A DNA stretch of 29,994 bases from the NCBI GenBank assembly GCA_023416585.1, contig JAEZHM010000087.1, forward strand, positions 1 to 29,994, written 5' to 3'. The notes beneath the pieces were generated by a model. That model searched no databases. It saw only the letters and a program-made list of their open reading frames with translations, and was not told the origin of the DNA. This document shows, piece after piece, positions 15,239 through 23,507 of the stretch; positions within the stretch are counted from its first letter, which is position 1; every line of letters begins with the position of its first letter. This stretch comes from Bacillota bacterium (lineage in GTDB: Bacteria; Bacillota; Clostridia; Christensenellales; Aristaeellaceae). The translations under genes were made by a program, and so were the position numbers.

Positions 15239-15349
15239 GATCCGTTCACAGTGTATGAGAATGCCACTCCGAAAAGAATTGTACGCCAGGATACACATTT
15301 TATGTGTGCATGTGCCGGCGTATTCTTTACGGAGGCATTCCCCCGGATC
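15239..15349 (+). ncRNA. Long nested leader hairpin, possible cis-regulatory RNA
   Basis: The leader between promoter and ribosome site folds as one long interrupted stem. Paired segments, outside in, are 15239-15244 with 15344-15349 (GATCCG), 15259-15265 with 15334-15340 (GAATGCC), 15268-15271 with 15330-15333 (TCCG), 15273-15279 with 15322-15328 (AAAGAAT), 15283-15287 with 15317-15321 (ACGCC) and an apical 15293-15298 with 15302-15307 (ACACAT). That makes 35 Watson-Crick pairs. No T tract follows, and I see no T-box, SAM or other motif I know. Role unknown. Confidence 0.6.
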
Positions 15350-15378
15350 AAAACCCAAATTGAAGGAGGTTAATTCTA

Positions 15379-15876
15379 ATGATCAAAAATGTCGCAAACC
15401 CCGTGGAAGAAATCGTAAACGTGAATCGTTCACAAATTGAACACCGCGCCACCTGGATGGGCCTGATTTATGATGAAATGGTGAAAGCCGGCATTGATGC
15501 CGAACCCATTATCCGCCGGGCCATCAAGCGCTGCGGCCTGATGCATGGTGAAAATTTTAAGAAACAGTGCTCTGATCCGTCCAACTGCGTTGATTTCAAG
15601 AATGCGTTCCTGGGCGATGAGTTAAAGGTAGGCCCCCAGAGCTTCCATATGACCGATATCAAGGCAGACAGCGGCAACGTGACCGTGGATTTCCATTATT
15701 GCGCGCTGGTAAACGCCTGGAAAAAGCTTGGGTTCAGTGATGAAACGTGCGCCCTTCTGTGCGATATGGCCATGGACGGCGACCGCGGCATTGCAGAAGC
15801 AATGGGCCTGACCCTGAGCCTTGATGATACCATAGCCAAGGGCTGCGAGACCTGTAAACTTCATTTTCACAAATAG
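15379..15876 (+). CDS. L-2-amino-thiazoline-4-carboxylate hydrolase family protein
   Basis: A 165-aa protein of the ATC hydrolase family (PF14196). The family founder opens the thiazoline ring of L-2-amino-delta2-thiazoline-4-carboxylate to give N-carbamoyl-L-cysteine. The conserved second half is clear: VDFHYCALVNAWKKLGFSDETCALLCDMAMDGDRGIAEAMGL, followed by a C-terminal GCETCKLHFHK in which Cys and His could bind metal. The start follows GAAGGAGG. It is the first gene behind the operator-bearing promoter at 15192 and precedes a Liv-type importer and a cysteine desulfidase. That context makes a role in breaking down a cysteine-derived compound more likely than for most members of this broad family. 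The precise substrate is inference. Confidence 0.8.
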   Translation: MIKNVANPVEEIVNVNRSQIEHRATWMGLIYDEMVKAGIDAEPIIRRAIKRCGLMHGENFKKQCSDPSNCVDFKNAFLGDELKVGPQSFHMTDIKADSGNVTVDFHYCALVNAWKKLGFSDETCALLCDMAMDGDRGIAEAMGLTLSLDDTIAKGCETCKLHFHK

Positions 15877-15883
15877 GCGGAAT

Positions 15884-15922
15884 CCATTCACAGCTGCAAC
15901 GCTGTGTGTGTAAATAGAATGG
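15884..15922 (+). other. Intergenic stem-loop before the Liv binding protein
   Basis: An inner stem CACAGC/GCTGTG (15889-15894 with 15901-15906) sits inside a weaker, competing CCATTC/GAATGG pair (15884-15889 with 15917-15922). It has no T tract, so processing or stabilisation is more likely than termination. Confidence 0.4.
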
Positions 15923-15946
15923 CGTCCCAATGAAAGGAGAGGTATC

Positions 15947-17086
15947 ATGAAAAAAGTCACCGCCCTGATTCTGTCCGTCATCATGCTCCTCACACTAGCC
16001 GCGATTCCCGCCGGAGCCGAAAAAGGCACCATTAAACTTGGTGGTCTTGCGCCTCTGACCGGCAACTATGCCGAGTATGGCAAGGGCTTTCAAATCGCCT
16101 GGCAGATGGCCATCGATGAAATCAACGCAAATGGCGGCGCCAATGGCTACCAGCTTGCCATCGAAGTAAAGGACACACAGGGCGACCCGGTTGTCAGTTC
16201 CACCATGGCGACGGCGTATGCCGAGGATGAAGAAATCATGGCGATCCTGGGCGATTTCTCCTCCGGCTGCTGCAAGGCAAACGCCCCCATTGTTGACCGC
16301 TACGGCATCGTTCAGCTTTCGCCCACGGCGTCCGCGCCGGATTACGCCGCGATGAGCCCCTACTGCTTCTCCATCATGGGCCGCCAGGATGTGGAAGCCC
16401 CGTTCCTGGCCACGTACGTTCTGAAAAAGTACCTGGCCGTAACCAATGTCGCCGTGATCCGCGTGGACAGCGACTGGGGCATGGCCGCCTTCACCAACTT
16501 CAAGAAGCAGGCCGACGTGGAAGGCCTTACCGTGACTGAAGAAAAGTACAAGTCCGATGAAACGGACTTCAGCTCCATCATTACAAAGGTGAAGGCATCT
16601 AACCCCGAAGTTCTCGTTGTGATGGATCAGGGCCTGCCGGTTTCCGCCATTTTCAACGCGGCTGATTCGGCCGGCTGGGATGTGAAGCACGTTGCTTTGG
16701 GACCAGGCACCTCCGAACAGCTCGTCAAACAGCTCATTAATCCCAACAACCTGATCGTTACCTCTCCGTTCTTCTTTGATACAGAAAATGCGCAGCTTAC
16801 AGCGTGGAAAGAAAAGTTCGTTTCGCTGGCTGGCTTCCAGCCCACTGTACATCCGGCCTGCGCGTATGACACCGCCTATCTCATCAAGGCCGCCATCGAA
16901 GCAATCGGCGACGGGGAAATCACCCGTACAGCCATCAAGGATGCCCTCCTGAATCTTGAAATGACCGGCCTGACCGGGCGCATCAAGTTTGAGCCGGCCG
17001 GTGACATCACCCGCGACTACATGATCTGCGGCGTGGCGGACGGGAGCTGGAAGATCCTTGAAGGATTTGGTTACGGAAAAGAATAA
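15947..17086 (+). CDS. ABC transporter substrate-binding protein, LivJ type
   Basis: A 379-aa binding protein of the branched-chain/amide class (Peripla_BP_6). Residues 1-24 are a signal peptide (MKKVTALILSVIMLLTLAAIPAGA) with no lipobox Cys. The mature start TIKLGGLAPLTGNYAEYGKGFQIAWQMAIDEINANGG is the textbook LivJ-type first lobe, and GDFSSGCCKANAPIVDRYGIVQLSPTASAP follows the ligand-loop region. Proteins of this fold bind leucine-type amino acids, amides, urea or aromatic acids, so the substrate cannot be assumed to be a branched-chain amino acid. The adjacent cysteine desulfidase suggests a sulfur-containing amino acid or a derivative. The ATG follows GAAAGGAGAGG. Confidence 0.92.
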   Translation: MKKVTALILSVIMLLTLAAIPAGAEKGTIKLGGLAPLTGNYAEYGKGFQIAWQMAIDEINANGGANGYQLAIEVKDTQGDPVVSSTMATAYAEDEEIMAILGDFSSGCCKANAPIVDRYGIVQLSPTASAPDYAAMSPYCFSIMGRQDVEAPFLATYVLKKYLAVTNVAVIRVDSDWGMAAFTNFKKQADVEGLTVTEEKYKSDETDFSSIITKVKASNPEVLVVMDQGLPVSAIFNAADSAGWDVKHVALGPGTSEQLVKQLINPNNLIVTSPFFFDTENAQLTAWKEKFVSLAGFQPTVHPACAYDTAYLIKAAIEAIGDGEITRTAIKDALLNLEMTGLTGRIKFEPAGDITRDYMICGVADGSWKILEGFGYGKE

Positions 17087-17110
17087 TCCTTCTTAATGTT
17101 CCTTAATAAA

Positions 17111-17149
17111 CAGGAGCGGGCGAAATTACCCGCCTGCTCCTGATTTTTT
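17111..17149 (+). terminator. Terminator-like hairpin between livJ- and livH-type genes
   Basis: CAGGAGC and GGCG pair with CGCC and GCTCCTG (one G-T wobble, 8-nt loop), followed by ATTTTTTA. It would terminate part of the transcripts after the binding-protein gene, giving more binding protein than permease, since the remaining Liv genes have no promoter I can see. Confidence 0.85.
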
Positions 17150-17195
17150 ATCCCCGCAAATCCCTCTTTTCTTTCCTTGCATCGAAGGAGGCACT

Positions 17196-18083
17196 ATGGA
17201 GTATTTTCTCAACCAACTGGTGAACGGCATTTGCCAGGGATCCATCTATGCACTGATGGCCATCGGGTATTCGGTCATTGTTGGTGTCGTTGGCATGGTA
17301 ACATTTACATACGGCGAGATCATGATGATCGGAGCCTTTGGCGCCTTTTACAGTTTCCAGTTCTTCGGCAACAACCTACCGCTGGCAATTTTCATGGCTT
17401 TTGCAAGCTCCTTCGTGCTAGGCATTGTCGTTTACAAGGTTTGTTATGAGAAATTCTTCAATGCGCCGCGGCACATATCACTCCTTTGCACCATCGGATT
17501 CAGCATGCTGATGAAGAACCTGGTTCAAATTATCTTTGGTCCCGAAACAAAGCCGGTCATCAATATTATCAATAACACAACCTATACATTGCAGCTTGGC
17601 TCTATAGCTGTCGATTTCAAGCTTCTTCAAATTGTTGTGATGCTGCTGGTGGTGTTCTTCGCAGTCAGCCTCACGCTGTTTTTCAACCGCACCAGGTGGG
17701 GCGTAGCGCTGCGGGCCGTAAGCCAAAACAAGCAGGCCGCCTATTTGATGGGGATAAACGTAAAGCGTACCGCCATGCTGGGCAACTGCATCGGCTGCGG
17801 TTTCGGCGGCATCGCCGGCATACTGCTTTCCATCTACTATTATGCGGTCTCATCCACCATATGGGGCAACTTCAGCATGAAGGCTTTTTCCGCCTCGGTG
17901 CTTGGCGGTCTGGTTGACCTGAGGTTTTCGGCGCTGGGCGGATTATGCATAGGCATCATCGAAAATCTCGGCATAACCATCAGCTCCGCCACCTTCCGCG
18001 ATGTGTTTGCCTTCGGCTTTCTGATACTGATGCTGGTCATCCGTCCTCAAGGATTTGCAGCAAAGAAAGGGAGCAGGGTATGA
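17196..18083 (+). CDS. livH: ABC permease, LivH type
   Basis: A 295-aa inner-membrane permease of the LivH family (BPD_transp_2). The N-terminus MEYFLNQLVNGICQGSIYALMAIGYSVIVGVVGMVTFTYGEIMMIGAF is diagnostic, with GEIMMIG matching the conserved GExxMxG motif. RAVSQNKQAAYLMGINVKRTAMLGNCIGCGFGGIAGIL matches the cytoplasmic coupling loop. The ATG follows CGAAGGAGG. It pairs with the downstream LivM-type protein, and its TGA overlaps that start codon by four bases. The symbol denotes family only; substrate specificity may differ from leucine transport. Confidence 0.93.
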   Translation: MEYFLNQLVNGICQGSIYALMAIGYSVIVGVVGMVTFTYGEIMMIGAFGAFYSFQFFGNNLPLAIFMAFASSFVLGIVVYKVCYEKFFNAPRHISLLCTIGFSMLMKNLVQIIFGPETKPVINIINNTTYTLQLGSIAVDFKLLQIVVMLLVVFFAVSLTLFFNRTRWGVALRAVSQNKQAAYLMGINVKRTAMLGNCIGCGFGGIAGILLSIYYYAVSSTIWGNFSMKAFSASVLGGLVDLRFSALGGLCIGIIENLGITISSATFRDVFAFGFLILMLVIRPQGFAAKKGSRV

Positions 18084-19093
18084 GCAGATTCTTGGATTAT
18101 TACCGCCGGCACAAGGTTCTCCTTCTTCTTTTGCTGTTTATCGCGCTGTGCGCCCTGCCCTTTTTGATTACCAAAGCGCTGTATGTGCGCTATGCATGCA
18201 ACATCCTGATGTACGCAACGCTGGCCGGTTCCCTCAACGCTATCAACGGATACAGCGGGCAAACCTGCCTGGGCCAAGCCGGATTCTTTGCCATCGGAGC
18301 CTATACCTGCGCGATATTGTCCACGCGTTTTTCCATGAACTTCTGGCTGCTGCTGCCGGTTTGCGGCATCGCCGCCGCACTGGTGGGGCTGCTTGTTTCC
18401 CTGCCCACTCTGAAGTTGCAGGGCATTTATCTTTCCATTGTCACGCTTGGCGCTTCCGAGATCATCCGCATCATCGCGCAGACATGGGCCCCTGTTACAG
18501 GCGGCGCGCTGGGCATCAAAAACATACCGTATCCTTGGCTGCTTGGGCTGGACACGTTCCGCCCCAAGTATTACTACTTTATTTTCCTTGGGATCGGCAT
18601 TCTGTTTTTGTTCATTACGCACCGGGTGCTCAATTCCCGCATCGGCCGTGCGTGGATCTCCATCCGTGAAGATCAGATCGCCGCCAAATCCCTGGGCGTG
18701 CAGACCAGCTTTTATAAGTCGCTGATCTTTATGTACGGAGCCTTTTGGGCAGGCGTGATCGGCTGTGCCTACGCGCCGTTTGTCAATTACATCGAGGCTT
18801 CCCAGTTTTCCACGGACACCGGCTTTAACGTACTGGCCATGATCGTCATTGGCGGCCAGGGTACGCTGGTAGGCCCCATTGTCGGCAGTATCATAGTGAC
18901 TGTGCTCACCGAGTCGCTTCGGTTTTTGGAAAACTGGCGTTATGTGATCTACGCTGTCATCATCATTATCATGATGTGGCTGCGTCCGCAAGGCATCGCA
19001 GGCGCATCCCACTCCATACTCGCCGGCGGCAAGATCAAGCGCAAGTCAGCCCGGAAAGGGACACAGAAAGGAGGGGCGGTGCAACATGTCTGA
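18080..19093 (+). CDS. livM: ABC permease, LivM type
   Basis: A 337-aa LivM-family permease. The hallmarks are LMYATLAGSLNAINGYSGQTCLGQAGFFAIGAYTCAIL near residue 50, then LPTLKLQGIYLSIVTLGASEIIRI and SRIGRAWISIREDQIAAKSLGVQ. The ATG at 18080 overlaps the stop of the LivH-type gene (ATGA) and follows GGAGCAGGG. Its own 3' end overlaps the ATPase gene by 8 bp, so the four transport genes are tightly coupled. A basic C-terminal tail (KIKRKSARKGTQKGG) is probably cytoplasmic. Confidence 0.93.
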   Translation: MSRFLDYYRRHKVLLLLLLFIALCALPFLITKALYVRYACNILMYATLAGSLNAINGYSGQTCLGQAGFFAIGAYTCAILSTRFSMNFWLLLPVCGIAAALVGLLVSLPTLKLQGIYLSIVTLGASEIIRIIAQTWAPVTGGALGIKNIPYPWLLGLDTFRPKYYYFIFLGIGILFLFITHRVLNSRIGRAWISIREDQIAAKSLGVQTSFYKSLIFMYGAFWAGVIGCAYAPFVNYIEASQFSTDTGFNVLAMIVIGGQGTLVGPIVGSIIVTVLTESLRFLENWRYVIYAVIIIIMMWLRPQGIAGASHSILAGGKIKRKSARKGTQKGGAVQHV

Positions 19094-19895
19094 GCATTCA
19101 GAGGCCATCGCACGCCCGCTTCTTGAAGCGCAGGGCATATGCAAGTATTTTGGCGGGCTCAAAGCCGTGGACCATGTGGATATGAAGATTTTTCCCGGCG
19201 ACATCTACGGCATTATCGGCCCCAACGGCGCCGGAAAGACCACCTTCTTCAATATCTGCACCGGCATTTTTCCGCCTACGAAAGGAAAAATCTTCTTTGA
19301 CGGGGAAGACATCACCTCGCTCAGTCCGGAGCAGGTTGCGAAAAAGCGCATTGCAAGAACATTCCAAAACCTGCAGCTTTTCAAGTTTATGACCGTGCTT
19401 GAAAACGTCAAAATCGGGTGCCATATCAAAACGAAGACAAACATGGCGGACGCCATATTCCATACGAAAACCTTTAAGCAAGCCGAAAGCTTCACCACGG
19501 AAAAGAGCCTGGAAATTTTAAAGCGGATCGGCCTGTATGACAGCCGCGACACCCTGGCAGGCAACCTTTCCTACGGCATGCAGCGCAAGGTGGAGATTGC
19601 CCGCGCCCTGGCGCTGGACCCCAAAATACTCTTGCTGGATGAGCCGGCTGCCGGCATGAATCCGCTGGAAACGCAATCCCTGATGGAATTCATCAAGGCG
19701 CTTAATGCCGACGGCTATACCATCGCCGTGATTGAGCACGATATGAAGTTTGTCATGCGTTCCTGCAACCGGATTCTGGTACTGAACTTTGGCCAGAAGA
19801 TACTGGAGGATACGCCAGCGCAGGTGAAGGTGAACACGCAAGTACAAAGCGCCTATTTCGGCAAGGGCATGGTGGCTGGGGAGGCGATTCAATGA
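19086..19895 (+). CDS. livG: ABC ATP-binding protein, LivG type
   Basis: A 269-aa ATPase of the LivG family. Walker A is GPNGAGKT at residues 45-52, the ABC signature LSYGMQ is at 161-166 (a Tyr replaces the usual Gly, common in LivG) and Walker B ILLLDEP is at 181-187. IEHDMKFVMRSCNRILVLNFGQKI is the typical switch region of the family. The ATG at 19086 lies behind AAAGGAGGGG and overlaps the LivM-type gene; the stop overlaps the next ATPase by four bases. It energises import together with LivF. Confidence 0.95.
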   Translation: MSEHSEAIARPLLEAQGICKYFGGLKAVDHVDMKIFPGDIYGIIGPNGAGKTTFFNICTGIFPPTKGKIFFDGEDITSLSPEQVAKKRIARTFQNLQLFKFMTVLENVKIGCHIKTKTNMADAIFHTKTFKQAESFTTEKSLEILKRIGLYDSRDTLAGNLSYGMQRKVEIARALALDPKILLLDEPAAGMNPLETQSLMEFIKALNADGYTIAVIEHDMKFVMRSCNRILVLNFGQKILEDTPAQVKVNTQVQSAYFGKGMVAGEAIQ

Positions 19896-20614
19896 GTCAA
19901 CCAATGCTGAAAGTGGAAAACCTGACCGTCTATTACGGCTACATCAATGCGCTCAATGGCGTCAGCATTGAAGTGAACGAGGGCGAAATCATCACGCTGA
20001 TCGGCAGCAACGGCGCGGGAAAAACAACAACGCTGATGTCCATCTCCAATCTTGTGGAAAAAAGCGGCGGCAAAATCAGTTTCCGTTCGGAGGACATCAC
20101 CAGGAAAGCGCCCGATAAGATCGTGAAGCTTGGCTTAAGCCATGTGCCGGAAGGCCGCAAGATCTTCCCGCAGCTCTCCGTGTATGAAAACCTGATAGCC
20201 GGAACCTTCGGCCAGGTGAAAATGAGCAAGCAGCGGATAAAAGAGCTGGTGGAAGAAAACTACACGCTTTTCCCCCGCCTCAAGGAAAGAACAAAGCAGT
20301 CCGGCGGCAGCTTATCCGGCGGCGAGCAGCAGATGCTGGCAATCGCCAGAGGCCTGATGATGGATCCAAAGCTGATCATGCTGGACGAACCTTCCCTAGG
20401 CCTTGCCCCCATTATTGTGGAAGAGATTTTTGAACTTATTGCAAAGATCCGCGAAAAGGGCAAGACGGTTCTATTGATCGAGCAAAACGCGTCCATGGCG
20501 CTTTCCATTGCCGACAGGGGGTATGTACTGGAAACGGGCCGCGTGGCCATTACCGGTACAGGCAAAGAGCTGCTTACCAATCCGGAAGTGAAGCGGGCCT
20601 ACCTGGGCGTATAA
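19892..20614 (+). CDS. livF: ABC ATP-binding protein, LivF type
   Basis: A 240-aa second ATPase of the Liv importer. Walker A GSNGAGKT is at 38-45, the signature LSGGEQQMLAIARGL starts at 141, and Walker B LIMLDEP is at 161-167. The family-typical YYGYINALNGVSIEVNEGEI and VPEGRKIFPQLSVYENL are present. The start codon overlaps the stop of the LivG-type gene (ATGA), giving coupled translation. It completes a full LivJHMGF set. The cysteine desulfidase gene follows 49 bp later without a terminator. Confidence 0.95.
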   Translation: MSQPMLKVENLTVYYGYINALNGVSIEVNEGEIITLIGSNGAGKTTTLMSISNLVEKSGGKISFRSEDITRKAPDKIVKLGLSHVPEGRKIFPQLSVYENLIAGTFGQVKMSKQRIKELVEENYTLFPRLKERTKQSGGSLSGGEQQMLAIARGLMMDPKLIMLDEPSLGLAPIIVEEIFELIAKIREKGKTVLLIEQNASMALSIADRGYVLETGRVAITGTGKELLTNPEVKRAYLGV

Positions 20615-20663
20615 CTTCTTCTTTGGAAAAACCAAGAATCATGCAACGGAAAAAGGCGATATT

Positions 20664-21953
20664 ATGGAAAAAATTACGTACGATGCCTATATACAAATCA
20701 TTCATGCGGAACTGATCGCGGCAATGGGCTGCACGGAACCCATCGCCATCGCATACTGTGCGGCAAAGGCGGCACGTGTCCTGGGATGTTTGCCCGAAAA
20801 GATACGTGTAGGCTGCAGCGGCAATATTGTGAAAAACGTAAAAGGTGTTGTGGTTCCCAACAGCGGCGGGAAGAAAGGCATAGATGTGGCCGCGGTGCTG
20901 GGCGCCGTGGGCGGCGATCCTGATCTTATGCTGGAAGTGATCTCCGGTGTCAGCCAACTGGACCGGGAAAAGGCGGCGCAGCTGCTTGCGGACAAGGATT
21001 ACTGCCGCTGCGAAGTGCTGGAAGGCGGCGATAATCTTCATATCGTCGTATCCGTGCAGTCAGGAACACACAGCGCCCAAGTGGAAATAAAGGGCGGCCA
21101 CACACACATCGTGCGCATCGAAAAAGACGGCGAGGTCCTTTTTACGGCCGACGCTAAGGTGGAAAACCCGCAGGCCGCGCAGGTGCTATCGCTTCTTAAA
21201 GAATTGCTCAGCGTGGAAGACATACTCATCTTTGCGGATGAGGTGGATCTGGACCTGGTTCGGGGACCTCTGGAATTGCAGATTGAAAACAACTCGCGCA
21301 TTTCCATGGAAGGGCTGAAAAATGATTATGGCGTGCGCGTCGGCAAAGCGCTGATGAGTAAGCACAGCGCCGGCGACCTGACCATCAGAGCCAGGGCCGT
21401 GGCGGCCGCCGGTTCCGATGCGCGCATGAGCGGCTGTTCCCTGCCGGTGGTCATCAACTCCGGCAGCGGCAATCAAGGCATCACCGTATCCATGCCGGTC
21501 ATCGAATATGCCAGGGAAATGAACGCAAGCCACGATAGGCTGCTTCGGGCGCTGATCGTTTCCAACCTGATTTCCATACATCAAAAGCGTTTTCTTGGCA
21601 ATCTGTCGGCCTATTGCGGGGCAACCAGCGCCGCCTGCGGCGCGGTTTGCGGCATCGCCTACCTTTGCGGCTATGGGTATGACACCATCGCAAACACCAT
21701 TACCAACACCATCGCTACCATTGGCGGCATGGTTTGCGACGGCGCAAAGCCTTCCTGCGCAGCCAAGATCGCCTCCGCGCTGGATGCCGCTTTCCTGGCG
21801 TTTGAGCTGCAGCGAAACGGTGGTGTGTTCGCCCCGGGGGAAGGATTGGTCCGCTCAGACGTAGAAAAGACTATTCGAGCCGTAGGCCAAATGGGCCGCG
21901 AGGGCATGAGATCCACCGATTCAGAAATATTGGACATCATGCTCAGCGACTAG
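20664..21953 (+). CDS. L-cysteine desulfidase family protein (CdsB/CyuA type)
   Basis: A 429-aa iron-sulfur enzyme of the cysteine desulfidase/UPF0597 family, which splits L-cysteine into pyruvate, ammonia and sulfide. The key residues are present. Cys23 in MGCTEPIAIAYC corresponds to the catalytic Cys near residue 25 of the archaeal enzyme. Cys318 (SAYCGATSAACGA), Cys358 and Cys365 (GGMVCDGAKPSCAAK) have the spacing expected of the [4Fe-4S] ligands. Length is normal. The ribosome site (AAAAAGGCG) is modest. Standing directly behind the Liv importer and in one run with an ATC-hydrolase-family gene, it points to use of cysteine or a cysteine derivative as carbon and nitrogen source, with release of H2S. 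A related dehydratase substrate cannot be excluded. Confidence 0.9.
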   Translation: MEKITYDAYIQIIHAELIAAMGCTEPIAIAYCAAKAARVLGCLPEKIRVGCSGNIVKNVKGVVVPNSGGKKGIDVAAVLGAVGGDPDLMLEVISGVSQLDREKAAQLLADKDYCRCEVLEGGDNLHIVVSVQSGTHSAQVEIKGGHTHIVRIEKDGEVLFTADAKVENPQAAQVLSLLKELLSVEDILIFADEVDLDLVRGPLELQIENNSRISMEGLKNDYGVRVGKALMSKHSAGDLTIRARAVAAAGSDARMSGCSLPVVINSGSGNQGITVSMPVIEYAREMNASHDRLLRALIVSNLISIHQKRFLGNLSAYCGATSAACGAVCGIAYLCGYGYDTIANTITNTIATIGGMVCDGAKPSCAAKIASALDAAFLAFELQRNGGVFAPGEGLVRSDVEKTIRAVGQMGREGMRSTDSEILDIMLSD

Positions 21954-22000
21954 AGGAACATGAAGCGCCCATAAGTATCAGGCTATGCATTGCTTTATCC

Positions 22001-22819
22001 ATGTACAATAAAATTCGGGGAGGGATATGCCTGGATCTTCATTTGGCGGGAAAAACCGCTGTCATTACCGGTGCCAGCAAAGGGATTGGTCTTGCCACGG
22101 CCCAGGCGTTTCTCAAAGAAGGCGCGCGGGTTGCCATTTGTGCGCGCGAAAAAGAAAGCCTCGATGAGGCGCTTGAAATATTGACTCCGATGGGTCAAGT
22201 GTTCGCAATGCCGGCGGACGCGACGGATCAGAATTCCATCGCGGCTTTTGCACAGGCTGCCGGCAAACATTTTGGCTCCATTCATTGCTGGGTGAACAAT
22301 GTGGGGGCCGCTATTGCGCGGGCCGGGGATGAATATACGCCGGCTGAAATCGCATCTACCGTAGCCGTATGCTATAGTTCGGCAATCTACGGCTGTCAAA
22401 CAGCATTCCGTTATATGAAGCAGTCGGGCGGAGCGATTGTCAATGTGAGCTCTCTTGCGGCACGCTGCGCAACAGCAGGGCGCAGCACACTGTACGGGCC
22501 GCTGAAGGCAGCCGTGCAGCAATTGTCCGTTATGTTTGGGGCGGAATATGCCGCCTACCATATTCGCGTCAATTCCGTATTGCCGGGATTCACGCTGACC
22601 CCCGCGGTGGCGCGCACCATTTCAGGCGATGAACTTTCGCAGCGCGTTGCAGGAACGCTTTTGCAAAGGCCGGCTGATCCTCAGGAGATAGCTGATCCCA
22701 TTGTGTTCCTTTGTTCAGACCGGGCATCGTATATTACGGCTGCTTCCCTGGAAATCTCGGGCGGAAGCAGTGTCGTGCTTAATCCAACGTATTCGTACGA
22801 GCAACGCAAGAAGGGATAG
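22001..22819 (+). CDS. SDR family NAD(P)-dependent oxidoreductase
   Basis: A classical short-chain dehydrogenase of up to 272 aa. The cofactor motif TGASKGIG is at residues 23-30, NNVG at 99-102 (usually NNAG), the catalytic Ser at 150/151, and Tyr165-x3-Lys169 in YGPLK. RVNSVLPGF and the C-terminal ITAASLEISGGSS are also typical. The likely reaction is oxidation of a hydroxyl on a small polyol, sugar or hydroxyacid; the substrate is unknown. The start is uncertain. The ATG at 22001 has no ribosome site, whereas a CTG at 22031 follows GGGGAGGG with good spacing and gives the family N-terminus (M)DLHLAGK. No terminator separates it from the desulfidase gene upstream. Confidence 0.9.
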   Translation: MYNKIRGGICLDLHLAGKTAVITGASKGIGLATAQAFLKEGARVAICAREKESLDEALEILTPMGQVFAMPADATDQNSIAAFAQAAGKHFGSIHCWVNNVGAAIARAGDEYTPAEIASTVAVCYSSAIYGCQTAFRYMKQSGGAIVNVSSLAARCATAGRSTLYGPLKAAVQQLSVMFGAEYAAYHIRVNSVLPGFTLTPAVARTISGDELSQRVAGTLLQRPADPQEIADPIVFLCSDRASYITAASLEISGGSSVVLNPTYSYEQRKKG

Positions 22820-22829
22820 TTATAAAAGC

Positions 22830-23456
22830 ATGGAACCGTTCACGAAGCAAATGATCCACAACGACATCGTTCAGGACATTATCAGGGGTGAGTACAGGCA
22901 CAATGGATTGCTGAGCGAGCGTCAATTGATGGAAAAATACGGAACAAGCAAGTCGGTTGTGCGGGAAGCGCTGGTTGAGCTGTGCAATGAAAAGGTGCTG
23001 CGCAGTATTCCGCGCTACGGTTACGAGATCGTGACGCTTACGGAAAGCGACGTGCGCAATATACTGCAATTCCGTGTGATGGTGGAGTGCCAGAGCCTGC
23101 CTATTATCTTCAAAAATGCCAGCCCGGAAGAGTTTTCCGAACTGGTCGCGCATACTCAGGACACCATCTTAAGCGATGATCAGGATGTTTGGGATTCCTG
23201 GGACGAAAACTCGAAATTCCATCTTCAGTTGCAGGCGATCAGCGGCAATCACTACTGCTACAACCAGATCAAGCAAAGCCTTTCTATCTTAAAGCGGGCG
23301 TATGCGCAGTTTTACTGGGATAAATGGCACCGCATCCGTTTCCATTTTGACAGTGAAACGCATCTGCGCATTGCCAAGGCGCTTCAGGCGGGAGATTTAG
23401 GCCTGGCCGTCCGTTTGCTGGAGGAGGATATCAACTCGTTTGGCATCGCGCTGTGA
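22830..23456 (+). CDS. GntR family regulator (FCD-type)
   Basis: A 208-aa regulator. Residues 1-70 form the winged HTH (NGLLSERQLMEKYGTSKSVVREALVELCNEKVLRSIPRYGYEIV). Residues about 80-205 form an FCD-like helical sensor domain. Metal ligands are partly kept (SKFHLQLQAISGN, DSETHLRIAKAL), but the last His of the usual ExHL helix is replaced by LLEEDINS, so metal binding may be altered. The ATG at 22830 follows AAGGGA at a rather long distance. Encoded inside the gene run, it is the best candidate to bind the TGGTCGACCA operator in the promoter at 15192 (inference). Confidence 0.88.
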   Translation: MEPFTKQMIHNDIVQDIIRGEYRHNGLLSERQLMEKYGTSKSVVREALVELCNEKVLRSIPRYGYEIVTLTESDVRNILQFRVMVECQSLPIIFKNASPEEFSELVAHTQDTILSDDQDVWDSWDENSKFHLQLQAISGNHYCYNQIKQSLSILKRAYAQFYWDKWHRIRFHFDSETHLRIAKALQAGDLGLAVRLLEEDINSFGIAL

Positions 23457-23507
23457 TAACGGTGCCGTCAAAATAGCTAAATTGTGCGCAGGGAGGAAGT
23501 CATACTC

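Noticed and set aside
15239..15349. T-box, SAM or other known riboswitch
   Set aside because: No T-box AGGGTGGNACCGCG-like sequence, no terminator/antiterminator pair and no conserved core I know. Kept only as an unclassified leader structure.
15995..16852. 285-residue open frame antisense to the LivJ-type gene
   Set aside because: It lies opposite a clear, full-length gene, and its His/Gly/Arg-rich composition is that of a shadow frame.
18047..19012. 321-residue open frame antisense to the LivM-type gene
   Set aside because: Shadow of a high-confidence gene, with low-complexity Gln/Asp/Gly composition and no ribosome site.
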